A stretch of DNA of 64,000 nt, taken from NCBI GenBank assembly GCA_024701455.1, contig JABXYP010000001.1:4034001-4098000 (forward strand). The letters are read 5' to 3'. This stretch comes from Bacillus sp. A301a_S52. GTDB lineage: Bacteria; Bacillota; Bacilli; Bacillales; Salisediminibacteriaceae. Positions 22,005 through 32,018 of the stretch are shown piece by piece. The notes beneath the pieces were generated by a model that was not told the origin of the DNA, ran no database searches, and saw only the letters and a list, made by a program, of their open reading frames with translations. Made by a program: the position numbers and the translations under genes. Every line of letters starts with the position of its first letter. Position 1 is the first letter of the stretch.

Positions 22005-22511
22005 TTATTCAAACTTATTAAGAATCACACGATAATGATAACGAGGATTGCCTTTTTTTAGTTCATCCTCTATTTTATCTTTTAACTTATCTTCCTCTTC
22101 TTTCGTGTACGATTGGGGGCTAGCATCATCAGGCATCACATTTACCCATGCTTGAGCACCAACTAAAATTACCATACCAGGGACCACACCATCCAACTCA
22201 TAAATAATATCCTCTATTAACTTTTGGTCGTCTTCTTCTGTTTGTCTCGGTGAGTTAAGAGAGCGATAACTTCTCCCTGTTACGTTAGCTTCTGATATTT
22301 TATATGGTTCATTTTGACGCTCGATAAAATCATAATTAATTGGACCAGGACCGAACATGCTTCGTGTCCAGTCCCTTTGTCGCTCCTCAACTTGTTCTTG
22401 AACGTGATAGCCTGCTGCCCCTTCCTCCATTTCAGGTGGATTTGGACGGTTACAACCGTTTAGTAATATCATTCCTATCATCATGAGCATGATTATTTTC
22501 TTTACCTTCAT
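22005..22511 (-). CDS. YhcN/YlaJ-type sporulation lipoprotein
   Basis: 168-residue predicted lipoprotein. The signal peptide with lipobox LLNGC gives Cys20 as the lipidated residue, followed by a charged Pro/Glu-rich linker. The C-terminal part (KLIEDIIYELDGVVPGMVILVGAQAWVNVM) has the 'pair of strands around an exported sporulation domain' look of the YhcN/YlaJ family found in spore membranes. The family call is tentative. It lies alone between prfA and tdk; no terminator of its own is seen. Confidence 0.65.
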   Translation of the reverse strand: MKVKKIIMLMMIGMILLNGCNRPNPPEMEEGAAGYHVQEQVEERQRDWTRSMFGPGPINYDFIERQNEPYKISEANVTGRSYRSLNSPRQTEEDDQKLIEDIIYELDGVVPGMVILVGAQAWVNVMPDDASPQSYTKEEEDKLKDKIEDELKKGNPRYHYRVILNKFE

Positions 22512-22633
22512 AATGTTCTCTCACCTGCCTTTATCACTATGTTTACCTCTTAAAGAGAAACCCATACAGGACAGATGAGGAAACATTAGCAACACTTGTC
22601 TTTCAGATATACACTCCCTCCGTTTACACATAT

Positions 22634-22660
22634 AAAAAACCGCAGAACACGTCTGCGGTT
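22634..22660 (-). terminator. Terminator of tdk
   Basis: AACCGCAGA / TCTGCGGTT, 9-bp stem with a 5-base loop, followed by T4 on the minus strand, just 7 bases after the tdk stop. Confidence 0.88.
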
Positions 22661-22666
22661 ACTCTC

Positions 22667-23293
22667 TCATCCCTTATTAGCTGGCAATGACTGCGGTGTA
22701 ACATGTTTAATCTCAGGTTTACCTGGTACTTCATGACAATGTCGACATCGCGGTTCATATGACTCTGAAGCCCCTACAAGAATAACTGGATCATCATAAG
22801 ATGCTGGTTTCCCGTCAATAAGTCGTTGTGTACGGCTTGCTGGTGATCCGCATGCTAAACATATAGCCTGCAGCTTAGTAACTGTTTCTGCTAACCCCAT
22901 CAACGTAGGTACATGTCCAAATGGCTCTCCACGAAAATCTTGATCTAACCCCGCAACAATAACACGGATGCCTTCATCCGCTAAATGTTGAATAACACTC
23001 ACAACATCTTCATCAAAAAACTGAACCTCATCAATCGCCACAACTTGGGTATCATTCTCAAGATGCTGTAAAATGTCGATTGATCTTTCCACTGGCCACG
23101 CATAGATTTTTGTTCCGTTATGTGAAACGACTTCCTTTTCACTGTAGCGATTATCCATTTTAGGCTTAAACACTTGAATTTTTTGTTTCCCAAAGCTAGC
23201 TCGACGCACTCGTCGAATTAATTCTTCTGATTTCCCAGAAAACATACTACCACAAACGACCTCTAACCAGCCTTCTCTTCTAGTTAAATGCAT
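22667..23293 (-). CDS. tdk: Thymidine kinase
   Basis: Salvage enzyme phosphorylating thymidine with ATP. 208 residues: Walker [12 protein letters not shown] near residue 14, Walker B AIDEVQFF, lasso-domain zinc ligands CLAC and CRHC, ending in a conserved basic tail. The start ATG 23293 has GGGGGAG 7 bases upstream and gives [15 protein letters not shown] as in relatives; an in-frame upstream extension is ignored. Confidence 0.95.
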   Translation of the reverse strand: MHLTRREGWLEVVCGSMFSGKSEELIRRVRRASFGKQKIQVFKPKMDNRYSEKEVVSHNGTKIYAWPVERSIDILQHLENDTQVVAIDEVQFFDEDVVSVIQHLADEGIRVIVAGLDQDFRGEPFGHVPTLMGLAETVTKLQAICLACGSPASRTQRLIDGKPASYDDPVILVGASESYEPRCRHCHEVPGKPEIKHVTPQSLPANKG

Positions 23294-23913
23294 ATGTCGA
23301 CTCCCCCGTCTTAAAACTCGGCCCAACAACAAAACACTTTTCGTAGAAGCCCAAAGTTTTCTCTACTTTCATCTGTCATTCATTCCTTATTACGTAGAAC
23401 ATCTTTAATTTAAACAAGCGACTTTTTGCTTAATGGATACAAAAGCGAGTTGCATTCAACCCTTTCCCTGTTTCTTATAATAACAGGTGATTTAATATAT
23501 CCAAAAAGAAAAATGCCACTGTATGTAACATGTGACCTCTCTATTATAATTTGCCACTCTTCATGAAAACAATGACTTTTTCGAAAATAGGACAATCTCA
23601 TTGTTTTTAAAAAGGTGAGAAAAATCTCTTGTATATTAGTTTAATTTATACTTATTTCAACCAACTTCATCGTACAAAATAGACATGTAAAAAACGCTTC
23701 TATTTGAATTTTTAACTACACCGTACATATGCCGGTTGTTTTTCAATTGTAGCATTCATTCAACAGACCTTAATGTAGCATTATAACGTGTTATCTGTCA
23801 TCTTAAGCTGTTCTCAAATAGACATAAGAGGATAACTAAGATAACGTTTTTATCCCTCTTCATCATTTTCATTATAATAAAGGGTGTGATACCTTCCTTC
23901 TCAAAAAGCACAT
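23294..23913. other. Intergenic gap between tdk and rpmE2
   Basis: About 620 bp of AT-rich sequence. A 63-codon minus-strand frame (23410-23601) has no ribosome site and no recognisable similarity. No repeat copy is present. Confidence 0.5.
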
Positions 23914-23947
23914 AAAAAACAGGCAAGACAATAGCCCGCCTGTTTTT
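23914..23947 (-). terminator. Terminator of rpmE2
   Basis: CAGGC / GCCTG stem (23920-23942) followed by T6 on the minus strand, 16 bases after the stop; a T5 run on the other side allows some bidirectionality. Confidence 0.75.
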
Positions 23948-23962
23948 GTCATACGATTAAAC

Positions 23963-24205
23963 TTACATACCGTATTTCTTTTTGAAACGATCCACACGAC
24001 CACCAGCATCGGCAAACTTTTGCTTACCTGTGTAGAATGGGTGGGAATCCGAGCTTACCTCAACAGTAAGTAGTGGGTACGTGTTACCATCTTCCCACTC
24101 AACAGTCTCTTCCGCTTGACGAGTAGATCCCGACAAGAACATAAAGCCTGTGCTTGTATCCTTGAAAACAACTTTACGGTATTCCGGATGAATTCCTTGT
24201 TTCAT
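23963..24205 (-). CDS. rpmE2: 50S ribosomal protein L31 type B (zinc-free)
   Basis: 80-residue ribosomal protein of the C-minus L31 family: [16 protein letters not shown] start, no cysteine anywhere, ending [17 protein letters not shown]. In B. subtilis the gene between rho and tdk is the zinc-binding rpmE, and the cysteine-free paralogue lies elsewhere under Zur control. Here the zinc-free form holds the main locus. ATG 24205 has AAGGAG 9 bases upstream; a TTG three codons earlier is less likely. I see no obvious Zur box in the upstream region. Confidence 0.93.
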   Translation of the reverse strand: MKQGIHPEYRKVVFKDTSTGFMFLSGSTRQAEETVEWEDGNTYPLLTVEVSSDSHPFYTGKQKFADAGGRVDRFKKKYGM

Positions 24206-24430
24206 GTTTTTCAACTCCTTCCGCCCTGAATCTTTCGAAACAGAGTAACGATTCCAGTCTCACGAGACCTTATTCACACATGACGAAATTATATCAATTG
24301 AATAGAAAGAATGCAAGAGTTACTTTAAAAACACACAAGGACCGGGCGTTTTTTAGTTACCTTAAATTAAAGGCTCTTTTCTCTTCATCAAACGTTTGTT
24401 TAATTTATTATAGCTCGTCAACCTTCTGCA

Positions 24431-24541
24431 ATAAAACGAACCTTCAATCAGGACATTAGCGGCCGCTATCTCCCGTCTAAATAGATTATCTCTGCTCTCT
24501 ATTTTGAGGCGGGAGTTTTACGGACGCTTATCTGTGATAAA
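24431..24541 (+). repeat. Palindromic intergenic repeat, copy E (short form, behind rho)
   Basis: Complete short form: ATAAAACGAACCTTCAATCA, GGACATTAGCGGCCGC, CTCCCGTCT...AGGCGGGAG, ACGGACGC, TTATCTGTGATAA. Read in the rho direction, it begins 15 bases after the rho stop. No other terminator is present there, so it may form the rho mRNA 3' end. Confidence 0.88.
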
Positions 24542-24555
24542 CACTTTTTCTTCGT

Positions 24556-25848
24556 TCACACAGTCGTATTTTTAGTCCGAGTAGTTCCTGATTTTTCTTT
24601 TTCAAATGTATCAAAAAACTCCTCATTCGTTTTGGTATTACGAACCTTTTTAAGAAAACGATCTAGGAAGTCTGGCTGATCATTCATTGTTTTACGAATA
24701 GCCCATAAATTTTCAATTTGGTTTTTAGGAAGGAGTAACTCTTCACGGCGGGTACTAGAACGTCGTATGTCAATAGCTGGATAAATTCGACGTTCTGCCA
24801 ATTTACGGTCAAGGTGGAGCTCCATATTTCCAGTCCCCTTAAACTCTTCATAAATAACATCATCCATACGAGAACCTGTTTCAACGAGTGCAGTAGCTAA
24901 AATCGTTAAACTTCCGCCTTCTTCAATGTTCCTTGCCGCCCCAAAGAAACGCTTAGGCCTATGGAAACTAGCAGGATCAATACCTCCTGACAAAGTACGG
25001 CCACTTGGCGGAATAACGAGGTTATATGCTCGAGCAAGCCTCGTAATACTGTCCATTAAAATAACAACATCTTTTTTAGCTTCAACAAGACGCATGGCAC
25101 GATCAAGTACGAGTTCCGCTACTTTAATATGGTTTTCCGGTACTTCGTCAAATGTGGAGCTTACAACTTCACCTTTAACAGATCTCTCCATATCTGTTAC
25201 TTCTTCTGGCCGCTCATCAATAAGTAAAACCATCAACTCAACATCTGGATGATTCTTTGCTATGCTATTAGCTACTTCTTTTAATAAAAGTGTTTTACCC
25301 GCTTTAGGTGGGGCAACAATCAGTCCACGCTGCCCAAATCCCACAGGAGATATCATATCTACCACACGGGAAGCGACCATATTCGATTGATATTCTAGGG
25401 TCAGTTTTTTCTCGGGGTATAAAGGTGTTAATTGAGGGAAATGTGGTCGTTCACTCGCTTTTTCCGGATCTTCCCCATTGACAGCAGCTACTTGTAGCAG
25501 ACCATAGTATCGTTCATTTTCTTTCGGCTTACGCACCTTTCCAGACACTGTATCACCATTTCTTAATTGAAACCTGCGGATCTGGGAAGCAGAGATGTAA
25601 ATATCTTGGGAACTTGGTTTGTACGTATTAGACCGCAGAAAGCCAAAGCCTTCAGACGTGATAATTTCTAGGATGCCTTCCATAAACATCAGATCTTCAT
25701 TCTCAGCTTGTTTCTTAAAAATAGCAAACATAAGTTCTTTCTTTGTAAGTTGGCTATAATATTGAACTTTATGTTCTTTAGCCAGTTCATATAATTCTTT
25801 GAGCTTCATATGCTCCATTTCTTTTAAAGTGACGCCCATGCGTTTCAT
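24556..25848 (-). CDS. rho: Transcription termination factor Rho
   Basis: Hexameric RNA-dependent ATPase. About 430 residues: N-terminal Rho_N helix-extension-helix (MKLKELYELAKEHKVQYYSQLTKKEL), a cold-shock RNA-binding domain with the GFGFLRS motif, Walker A APPKAGKT, and the Q-loop/R-loop core. The exact start is ambiguous among GTG 25851, ATG 25848 and ATG 25839 with AAAGGTG just upstream. Downstream is repeat copy E rather than a classical terminator. Confidence 0.96.
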   Translation of the reverse strand: MKRMGVTLKEMEHMKLKELYELAKEHKVQYYSQLTKKELMFAIFKKQAENEDLMFMEGILEIITSEGFGFLRSNTYKPSSQDIYISASQIRRFQLRNGDTVSGKVRKPKENERYYGLLQVAAVNGEDPEKASERPHFPQLTPLYPEKKLTLEYQSNMVASRVVDMISPVGFGQRGLIVAPPKAGKTLLLKEVANSIAKNHPDVELMVLLIDERPEEVTDMERSVKGEVVSSTFDEVPENHIKVAELVLDRAMRLVEAKKDVVILMDSITRLARAYNLVIPPSGRTLSGGIDPASFHRPKRFFGAARNIEEGGSLTILATALVETGSRMDDVIYEEFKGTGNMELHLDRKLAERRIYPAIDIRRSSTRREELLLPKNQIENLWAIRKTMNDQPDFLDRFLKKVRNTKTNEEFFDTFEKEKSGTTRTKNTTV

Positions 25849-26195
25849 CACACCTTTTCTTAATCTGTTTGTTACTACATATCTATTTATCCAACCTGCA
25901 AAATGCTTTCGTCCTTTTTAAGGTTCCTGACTTCTTATTAGCCAAAAAAATTCATCGTTAAACGGTTTTTTAGAAATTTAAGAGAATTTTAGTCTGGATC
26001 TTAAATGATTGAAGGGTGTTATCTAACCTGAAGCAATGAGTAGAAGTATCTTGAGGCAGGATAGAGTACGTCATGAAATGACTTTAGGCTATATTGCAAT
26101 TACTTGCCTAAAACGTTTCTTGTCATTTCACTCTTTATCTAAGCATAATTCCCCACTGAAAACAAGGGGACGACAGGCTTTTTTCATGAGGTGAA
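25849..26195. other. Intergenic gap between rho and glpX
   Basis: About 350 bp. I see no gene and no repeat copy. It must contain the rho promoter, which I cannot place with confidence. Confidence 0.45.
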
Positions 26196-26216
26196 GCTGA
26201 GACTTATCGTCTCAGC
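26196..26216 (-). terminator. Hairpin overlapping the glpX stop
   Basis: GCTGAGAC / GTCTCAGC, 8-bp perfect stem with a TTATC loop, including the glpX TGA. The tail TTCACCTC on the minus strand is not U-rich, so it could be a weak terminator or an mRNA 3'-end stabiliser. Confidence 0.45.
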
Positions 26217-27177
26217 GTATAACAAGGTCTGGTTTTTTCGTTAACAAGTGCTTTCCATCTACAAATCGTACGGTTCCTGATTTAGCTCTCATAACAAGCG
26301 ATTGCGTTGTCCCTTTCGCTCCTTTATATTGTACACCTTTTAGTAACTCGCCATCTGTAACACCCGTTGCAGCAAAAATAGCATCATCGCCACCAACTAG
26401 ATCATCCATAAACAGAACTTTATTAATATCGTTAATACCCATTTCTAAACACCGTTGTCGCTCATCTTCATTTTGCGGGAGGAGCTTTCCTTGAAATTCT
26501 CCACCGAGGCATTTAAGTCCTATGGCCGCTAACACACCTTCTGGAGCCCCACCAGAACCAAGTAGCATATCCACGCCAGTATCTTCAAAGGCTGTATTAA
26601 TGGCTGCTGCCACGTCGCCATCTCCCATTAATTTTATCCTTGCACCAGCTTCTCGGACTTCTTCGATTAACTGTGCATGTCTTTCTCTCCGCAAAATGGC
26701 TACCACAACATCTTCAACATCTTTCTGTTTCGCTTTTGCTACTGCTTCTAAGTTATCAACCACAGAAGCATTAATATCAATTTTGCCAACTGCCTCTGGG
26801 CCTACAGCAATTTTGTCCATGTACATATCAGGGGCATGCAGCAGGCATCCTTTATCCGCTACACCAAGAACTGCAAGGCCATTCCACTCACCATTAGCTA
26901 CAATGTTTGTGCCTTCAAGAGGGTCAACTGCCACATCCACACGAGGGCCAAAGCCATTGCCGAGCTTTTCACCAATGTATAACATTGGCGCCTCATCCAT
27001 CTCACCTTCTCCAATAACGACGGTTCCTTTCATCGGAATCGTGTCAAAAACATCACGCATTGCTTCCGTCGCAGCCTGGTCAGCTTCTTCTTTCTTACCT
27101 TTCCCCATCCATCTAGCAGAGGCTAGTGCTGCTGCTTCTGTGACTCGTACTAACTCCATTGACAAGCTTCGTTCCAT
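26212..27177 (-). CDS. glpX: Class II fructose-1,6-bisphosphatase
   Basis: Gluconeogenic enzyme hydrolysing fructose-1,6-bisphosphate. 321 residues with the GlpX metal-site motifs [12 protein letters not shown] and VDPLEGTN (Li+-sensitive phosphatase fold), and [13 protein letters not shown]. The start ATG 27177 has GAGAGG 6 bases upstream; 18 codons of in-frame upstream sequence are excluded. It lies between rho and murA2, as in B. subtilis, near fba and transaldolase. Confidence 0.95.
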   Translation of the reverse strand: MERSLSMELVRVTEAAALASARWMGKGKKEEADQAATEAMRDVFDTIPMKGTVVIGEGEMDEAPMLYIGEKLGNGFGPRVDVAVDPLEGTNIVANGEWNGLAVLGVADKGCLLHAPDMYMDKIAVGPEAVGKIDINASVVDNLEAVAKAKQKDVEDVVVAILRRERHAQLIEEVREAGARIKLMGDGDVAAAINTAFEDTGVDMLLGSGGAPEGVLAAIGLKCLGGEFQGKLLPQNEDERQRCLEMGINDINKVLFMDDLVGGDDAIFAATGVTDGELLKGVQYKGAKGTTQSLVMRAKSGTVRFVDGKHLLTKKPDLVIR

Positions 27178-27395
27178 CGTTGTCCTCTCCTTTTTAAATA
27201 CAGTATCACTATTATATTTATGTATGAACATTCATGAGGTCTCTTTTTTAATTCCACTTTTCATGTCTATAATCAGGTCGCTTCTATAATAATAATTTAC
27301 CACTATAATATGACACCTAATTTTCCACGATAGATCTGTGTCAACGAGTCATGACATTTAACCATTTCCAATCATTCATAATACAAATATAAGTA

Positions 27396-27436
27396 AGAAA
27401 AAAGGAGGAGAGCATAGCGACATTTGCAATCTCTCC
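27396..27436 (-). terminator. Terminator of murA2
   Basis: GGAGAG (27407-27412) / CTCTCC (27431-27436) with an 18-base loop, then TCCTTTTTTC on the minus strand, 27 bases after the murA2 stop. Confidence 0.55.
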
Positions 27437-27462
27437 AAATCATAGCCTATCCATCACTGCGA

Positions 27463-28749
27463 CTAAGAGCTTTCAATTTCTTCCAGTTCATAGGAAGTAA
27501 GTGATTCACGCCAAATGTTAGCTCCAAGTCCTATCAATTTTTCTTCAAGAGCAGCATAGCCTCGATCAATATGACTGACACCTGTAATTTCTGTCACTCC
27601 CTCAGCCATGAGGCCAGCTACGACTAGTGCAGCACCTGCTCGCAAATCAGAAGCTCTCACTTTAGCTCCTTGCAAAGGCGTACCTCCATTCACTAAAGCA
27701 GAGCGACCTTCGACCTTAATCTTGGCCCCCATTCGGCGCAGTTCATCAATATGCTTAAAACGTGCATTATAAATCGTGTCTGTTACAATGCTCGCCCCTT
27801 TAACTTTTGTGAGCAGACTTGTAAACGGCTGTTGTAAATCAGTGGCAAACCCAGGATAAACGAGGGTTTTGACATCAATCGGCGACAGCGACTCTCGATT
27901 TTCTATGTAAATAAAATCATCGCCATCCTCCACTAAAATACCCATTTCCCTCAGCTTAGAGCTTAGAGATTCAAGATGAAGGGGAATAACATTATCTACT
28001 TTAACACCTTTCCCCATCGCTGCAGCCATAATCATATAGGTTCCTGCTTCAATTCTATCGGGAATAATGGAATGACGACAGCCGTGAAGTTCATCTACTC
28101 CCTCAATGCGAATAACATTCGTTCCGGCACCTTTAATATTGGCCCCCATATTTGATAATAAAGTAGCTACGTCAATAATCTCCGGTTCTTTTGCTGCGTT
28201 TTCAATGACTGTTTTACCTTTCGCTTTTACTGCTGCTAGCATAATATTAATCGTTGCTCCAACACTTACCACATCAAGATAAATACGTGCTCCTGTCAAT
28301 TTTTCCGCCTGAAGATAGATAGCCCCTTGCTCGTTTGTCACTTTAGCACCTAAAGCTTCAAATCCTTTAATATGCTGATCTATCGGCCGTGGCCCAAGGT
28401 TACATCCCCCTGGCAAGCCAATTACTGCTTTATTAAACTTGCCTAACATTGCCCCCATCATATAGTAGGAAGCTCGTAACTGCTTCACCCGTCCATTCGG
28501 GAGTGGCATTGAGAACATTTTTTCAGGGTGAATGACCAATGTATCATCATCCAGTTTGGTTGTTCCCCCAATTTCTTCAAGTAAGTACGCTAATGTTTCA
28601 ACATCAGAAATGTTAGGTAAATTGTCAATTGTGACTGTGGAATCAGCTAAAATTGCAGCAGGTATCAGGGCGACTGCACTATTTTTTGCTCCGCTAACTT
28701 GAACGGTTCCTTTTAATTCATGACCGCCTTCAATTAATAATTTTTCCAT
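27463..28749 (-). CDS. murA2: UDP-N-acetylglucosamine 1-carboxyvinyltransferase (second MurA)
   Basis: Transfers enolpyruvate from PEP to UDP-GlcNAc, the first committed step of peptidoglycan synthesis; target of fosfomycin. 428 residues; active-site Cys in [17 protein letters not shown]-terminal [18 protein letters not shown]. The position between glpX and transaldolase corresponds to B. subtilis murAB (murZ), the second of the two paralogues; the other, murAA, belongs to the atp-proximal side, outside this window. The PEP-binding residues are intact. Confidence 0.94.
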   Translation of the reverse strand: MEKLLIEGGHELKGTVQVSGAKNSAVALIPAAILADSTVTIDNLPNISDVETLAYLLEEIGGTTKLDDDTLVIHPEKMFSMPLPNGRVKQLRASYYMMGAMLGKFNKAVIGLPGGCNLGPRPIDQHIKGFEALGAKVTNEQGAIYLQAEKLTGARIYLDVVSVGATINIMLAAVKAKGKTVIENAAKEPEIIDVATLLSNMGANIKGAGTNVIRIEGVDELHGCRHSIIPDRIEAGTYMIMAAAMGKGVKVDNVIPLHLESLSSKLREMGILVEDGDDFIYIENRESLSPIDVKTLVYPGFATDLQQPFTSLLTKVKGASIVTDTIYNARFKHIDELRRMGAKIKVEGRSALVNGGTPLQGAKVRASDLRAGAALVVAGLMAEGVTEITGVSHIDRGYAALEEKLIGLGANIWRESLTSYELEEIESS

Positions 28750-28919
28750 ACTAAAACAGCTTCCCTTCCATAATGCATAATTGACTGGGCCTAGGTGTAG
28801 CAGATTTATAAGTAGTTAGACAGTGTGTTTAGAAGATTTTAAAGGCCCTAAACTCTTTCTATTTATGTGCGTTCATTTGTCTTGTCCGTATTAGTTTAGT
28901 GTTAATAAAGAGCCTGTAC

Positions 28920-29077
28920 ATAAAACGAACCTTCAATCAGCAGGTGTTTTCGTTCTTCTCCCACTAATTGGTCGTTGCGTGAATCAGGACATTTACGTCC
29001 GTTATCACCCACCTAAATAGAGTCAATTTTCCTCTCTATTTTGAGCCGGGAAGTTTAAACGCTTATCCTGTGATAAA
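28920..29077 (+). repeat. Palindromic intergenic repeat, copy F (medium form)
   Basis: ATAAAACGAACCTTCAATCA, first hairpin (arms partly eroded: CAGGTG / CTCCCACTAATTG), AATCAGGACATTTACG, long hairpin with CACCCACCT / AGCCGGGAA, ending TGTGATAAA. It lies between the transaldolase terminator and murA2; flanking sequence (28750-28919 and 29078-29384) holds no gene. Confidence 0.85.
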
Positions 29078-29384
29078 AAAGACACACTATAAAGCTTTAG
29101 CATCACTTTTTCACGTGTCATTAGCACATAAAATAGTCTTTCCACTTCTACTATACGCTATTTTCTCTTTGAACAGAAGCCCTTGGTATTATTTCTACTT
29201 AAAGTCTCTATAAGCAAACAAGGTCGAGATAAAGCTTTATGAAAAAGAGTTATACTCTAACTATATTTCTCAGGAAAATAACTATAGTCATTATAATAAT
29301 CTCCGTCCTTTTAAAGCTTTTTTAAAGAAGGGAAGTGTTGCCTTAAAATGATTCGGCTTTCAACATTTGAATTTTCTTTATCCC

Positions 29385-29426
29385 AAAAAAAGGGGCTCCC
29401 TCAAAGGTGATACTTTTTGGGCCCCC
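29385..29426 (-). terminator. Terminator of the transaldolase gene
   Basis: GGGGC...GCCCC stem with inner CCC/GGG pairs (29392-29425), followed by T7 on the minus strand, just after the tal stop. Confidence 0.85.
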
Positions 29427-29438
29427 TAGTCTAATAGT

Positions 29439-30086
29439 TTATGATGTGGTTGTGTTTTTCCAATCAGTGATGAACTTTTCAATCCCTTGATCTGTTAAAG
29501 GATGGTTAGCTAATTGTTTAATTACTTTAAAAGGAATAGTAGCAATATGAGCCCCACGCAATGCGGATTCTGTCACATGCTGAGGGTGCCGAATTGAGGC
29601 AGCTATTATTTCCGTATTAATATTATGAAGATAAAATAACTCTGCAATTGTCGTGATGAGATCTAATCCGTCATGGCCAATATCATCAAGTCTTCCAAGA
29701 AATGGTGACACATACGTAGCTCCGGCTCTAGCAGCAAGAAGTGCTTGGTTTGCAGAAAAAATTAACGTCACATTTGTCTTAATGTTTAGATCGCTGAACG
29801 TCCGAACAGCCTTTAAACCTTCTAATGTCATCGGTACTTTCACCGTGATATTGGGCGCAATTGCCGCTAATTCTTTCCCTTCTTCAATCATTCCCACCGC
29901 ATCTTCAGCAATGACTTCCGCACTGACAGAGCCGTTAACAAGCTTCGTTATCTCTCGTAATCTCTCATGGAAATCAATGCCTTCTTTAGCCACGAGAGAC
30001 GGGTTCGTCGTAACACCTGCTAATATCCCCAGTGAGTGCGCTTCTTTTATTTCTTCCAAATTAGCTGTATCAATGAAAAATTTCAC
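29439..30086 (-). CDS. tal: Fructose-6-phosphate aldolase/transaldolase (TalC type)
   Basis: Short transaldolase-family Schiff-base aldolase of the pentose phosphate pathway, 215 residues. [20 protein letters not shown] is the family start; [12 protein letters not shown] and VKVPMT carry the active-site lysine strand. Equivalent to B. subtilis ywjH, directly after fba as there. Start ATG with an AGGGGTGG site upstream. Confidence 0.93.
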   Translation of the reverse strand: MKFFIDTANLEEIKEAHSLGILAGVTTNPSLVAKEGIDFHERLREITKLVNGSVSAEVIAEDAVGMIEEGKELAAIAPNITVKVPMTLEGLKAVRTFSDLNIKTNVTLIFSANQALLAARAGATYVSPFLGRLDDIGHDGLDLITTIAELFYLHNINTEIIAASIRHPQHVTESALRGAHIATIPFKVIKQLANHPLTDQGIEKFITDWKNTTTS

Positions 30087-30141
30087 CGTTCCACCCCTCC
30101 AGCAGTCATAATGTTAACGCTTACTTATAGTATTTGAAAGA

Positions 30142-30190
30142 GCACCAGTCGATGAATATATTGTTTGCGAACATATTTCACGACTGGTGC
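30142..30190 (-). terminator. Long hairpin between fba and tal
   Basis: GCACCAGTCG (30142-30151) / CGACTGGTGC (30181-30190), a 10-bp perfect stem, with an inner imperfect stem (GAATATATTG / CATATTTC). Tail TCTTTC on the minus strand: partial terminator or processing site between fba and tal. Confidence 0.6.
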
Positions 30191-30207
30191 ATTAAAGTTA
30201 GTTATTC

Positions 30208-31071
30208 TTATGCTTGGCCAGAAGAACCGAATTCACGCATTTTTCCGATTACTGTTTCTTTAATCGCTTCGCGAGCTGGTCCAAGATATTTACGTGGATC
30301 AACCATGTCTGGATTTTCGTTTAACACTTCACGCACTTTATTTACTGACGTAATTTGATTTTCAGTGTTTACGTTAATTTTAGCTGTTCCAAATGAGATA
30401 GCTTTTTTAATATCATGTGTAGGAATACCAGTTCCTCCGTGAAGAACTAAAGGTACAGCAGTCAACTTTGAAATTTCTTCCATTCGATCAAAGCCAAGGT
30501 TTGGTTCCCCTTTGTAAGGACCATGAACAGAACCTAATGCAGGCGCAAAGCAGTCTACATTAGTCTCACGAATTAATTGGTCACACTCAGCAGGAATAGC
30601 ATAAGCTGCATCAGCTTCGTCCACGATAAGGTCGTCTTCTTGACCACCGATTCGTCCTAATTCAGCTTCAACAGAAACACCTAATGTGTGCGCAACGTCA
30701 ACCACTTTCTTAGTTAAAGCAATATTTTCTTCTAACGGGAAGTGAGATCCATCAATCATAACAGATGTGAAACCTGCATACATTGCTTCAACACACTTTT
30801 CAAAACTTGAACCGTGGTCTAAGTGAATTGCAACTGGAACAGTTGTTTCATACTCAGCCATTAACGCTTCAACCATGGCGACCACTGTATGGAATCCACC
30901 CATATAACGGGCAGCACCTTCAGAAACACCTAAGATAACAGGTGACTTCTCTTCTTCAGCAGCTTGCAAAATTGCCTGAGTAAACTCAAGGTTATTCAGG
31001 TTGAATTGTCCTACTCCATAAGAGTTTTCTTTTGCTTTTTCAAGCATTTCTTTCATTGATACTAAAGGCAT
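30208..31071 (-). CDS. fba: Class II fructose-bisphosphate aldolase
   Basis: Zinc-dependent glycolytic and gluconeogenic aldolase. 287 residues; metal ligands in AIHLDHGSS and [23 protein letters not shown] and [11 protein letters not shown] 31071 has AAAGGAGG 9 bases upstream and gives [10 protein letters not shown] as in Bacillus; a TTG two codons earlier is not needed. It sits between spo0F and tal, as in B. subtilis. Confidence 0.96.
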   Translation of the reverse strand: MPLVSMKEMLEKAKENSYGVGQFNLNNLEFTQAILQAAEEEKSPVILGVSEGAARYMGGFHTVVAMVEALMAEYETTVPVAIHLDHGSSFEKCVEAMYAGFTSVMIDGSHFPLEENIALTKKVVDVAHTLGVSVEAELGRIGGQEDDLIVDEADAAYAIPAECDQLIRETNVDCFAPALGSVHGPYKGEPNLGFDRMEEISKLTAVPLVLHGGTGIPTHDIKKAISFGTAKINVNTENQITSVNKVREVLNENPDMVDPRKYLGPAREAIKETVIGKMREFGSSGQA

Positions 31072-31141
31072 TTTCAAAATCCTCCTTTGATTTCACGTGC
31101 ATGATTTGTCTACCTGACAGTAATTTTCACAAACAAACATA

Positions 31142-31191
31142 CAAATAATATGATCGAATCCAACCAAAATGGGTCCAATCTTTATTATTTG
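31142..31191. promoter_or_regulatory. Inverted repeat in the fba leader region
   Basis: CAAATAATA (31142-31150) and TATTATTTG (31183-31191), perfect 9-bp arms around a 32-base centre containing GGTTGGAT and GGACC. It lies about 70 bases before the fba start. Could be an operator or a leader structure; I cannot match it to a known regulator. Confidence 0.35.
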
Positions 31192-31338
31192 TACGTTTCG
31201 GACGTTTATGTACTAAAGTCGAATTCCTTATGCTCAGAGCAATCTCATCCAACTTTAAGGCAGACTCACAACCCTATTATAGCATATAGCTAGTATTTTT
31301 CACGTGTCTATTATGAGAATTTATTTGACAAACATGAG

Positions 31339-31707
31339 TCAAATTTGTTCGGTAAAGAAATCTCGTATCTTCCCACGTACTTCATCAATATCAAATGGCT
31401 TAGCAAAATGCGCAATAGCACCTAATTTTTTCGCTTCATTAATCATTTCTAATTCACCATAAGCTGTCATCATAATGACATTTGCTTCCAAGTTACGCTC
31501 TCTAATTTCGCGTAATATTTCAAGTCCATCCATTCCTGGAATTTTCATATCGAGTAAGACGAGATGAGGCTGTTTCTCTTCTATCAATTTTAATGCCTGT
31601 TTTCCATTAGAGGCCTCATATGTTTCATAACCATCCTTTTCAAAGACTTCTTTTAATAACACTCGAATGCCAAATTGATCATCTACGATTAGAAGTTTAT
31701 GTGTCAT
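31339..31707 (-). CDS. spo0F: Sporulation phosphorelay response regulator Spo0F
   Basis: Single-domain receiver passing phosphate from sporulation kinases to Spo0B. 122 residues; acidic pocket VDDQ, phospho-acceptor Asp in [19 protein letters not shown] and the Lys in FAKPFD. No output domain. ATG 31707 has GAGAGGAG 8 bases upstream; upstream in-frame codons are not coding. Upstream lies a sigma-H-like promoter; divergent ywjG shares the region. Confidence 0.95.
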   Translation of the reverse strand: MTHKLLIVDDQFGIRVLLKEVFEKDGYETYEASNGKQALKLIEEKQPHLVLLDMKIPGMDGLEILREIRERNLEANVIMMTAYGELEMINEAKKLGAIAHFAKPFDIDEVRGKIRDFFTEQI

Positions 31708-31834
31708 TAACCAATCTCCTCTCTCATTTTCCTCGTATACTGTAACAGCTTTAAGTTTAGTCAGTCGTTGTTCACCTTTTAGATTACTTTCGCTTTCCAT
31801 AGTAGCTGTTCCTTTAATTTTATTGAAATTAAAT

Positions 31835-31864
31835 TTTTTCGATTATTTTGTAATTTATACCTTT
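31835..31864 (-). promoter_or_regulatory. Possible sigma-H promoter of spo0F
   Basis: Minus strand: -35 AAAGGTATA (31864-31856), 12-bp spacer, -10 ATCGAAAAA (31843-31835). Each element has one mismatch to RNAGGAWWW / RNNGAATWW. spo0F is sigma-H dependent in B. subtilis. Confidence 0.4.
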
Positions 31865-32018
31865 TCAGTATGGCTTCAGCTAAACTATAAAGAAAAAAAC
31901 GTTAAATTACAACCGTTTCACGTGGGTAATTAACTAAATGATGATGTTATATTAGGCGTGCGCATGAGGAATCATCTTGTTACAATATCGTTAGTAGCCG
32001 TTGAAAGGATGATTGACT

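Noticed and set aside
23410..23601. 63-codon minus-strand frame in the tdk-rpmE2 gap
   Set aside because: No ribosome site, no recognisable family, AT-driven composition.
26522..27289. 255-codon plus-strand frame opposite glpX
   Set aside because: Ser/Thr/Ala-rich antisense shadow of glpX, no ribosome site.
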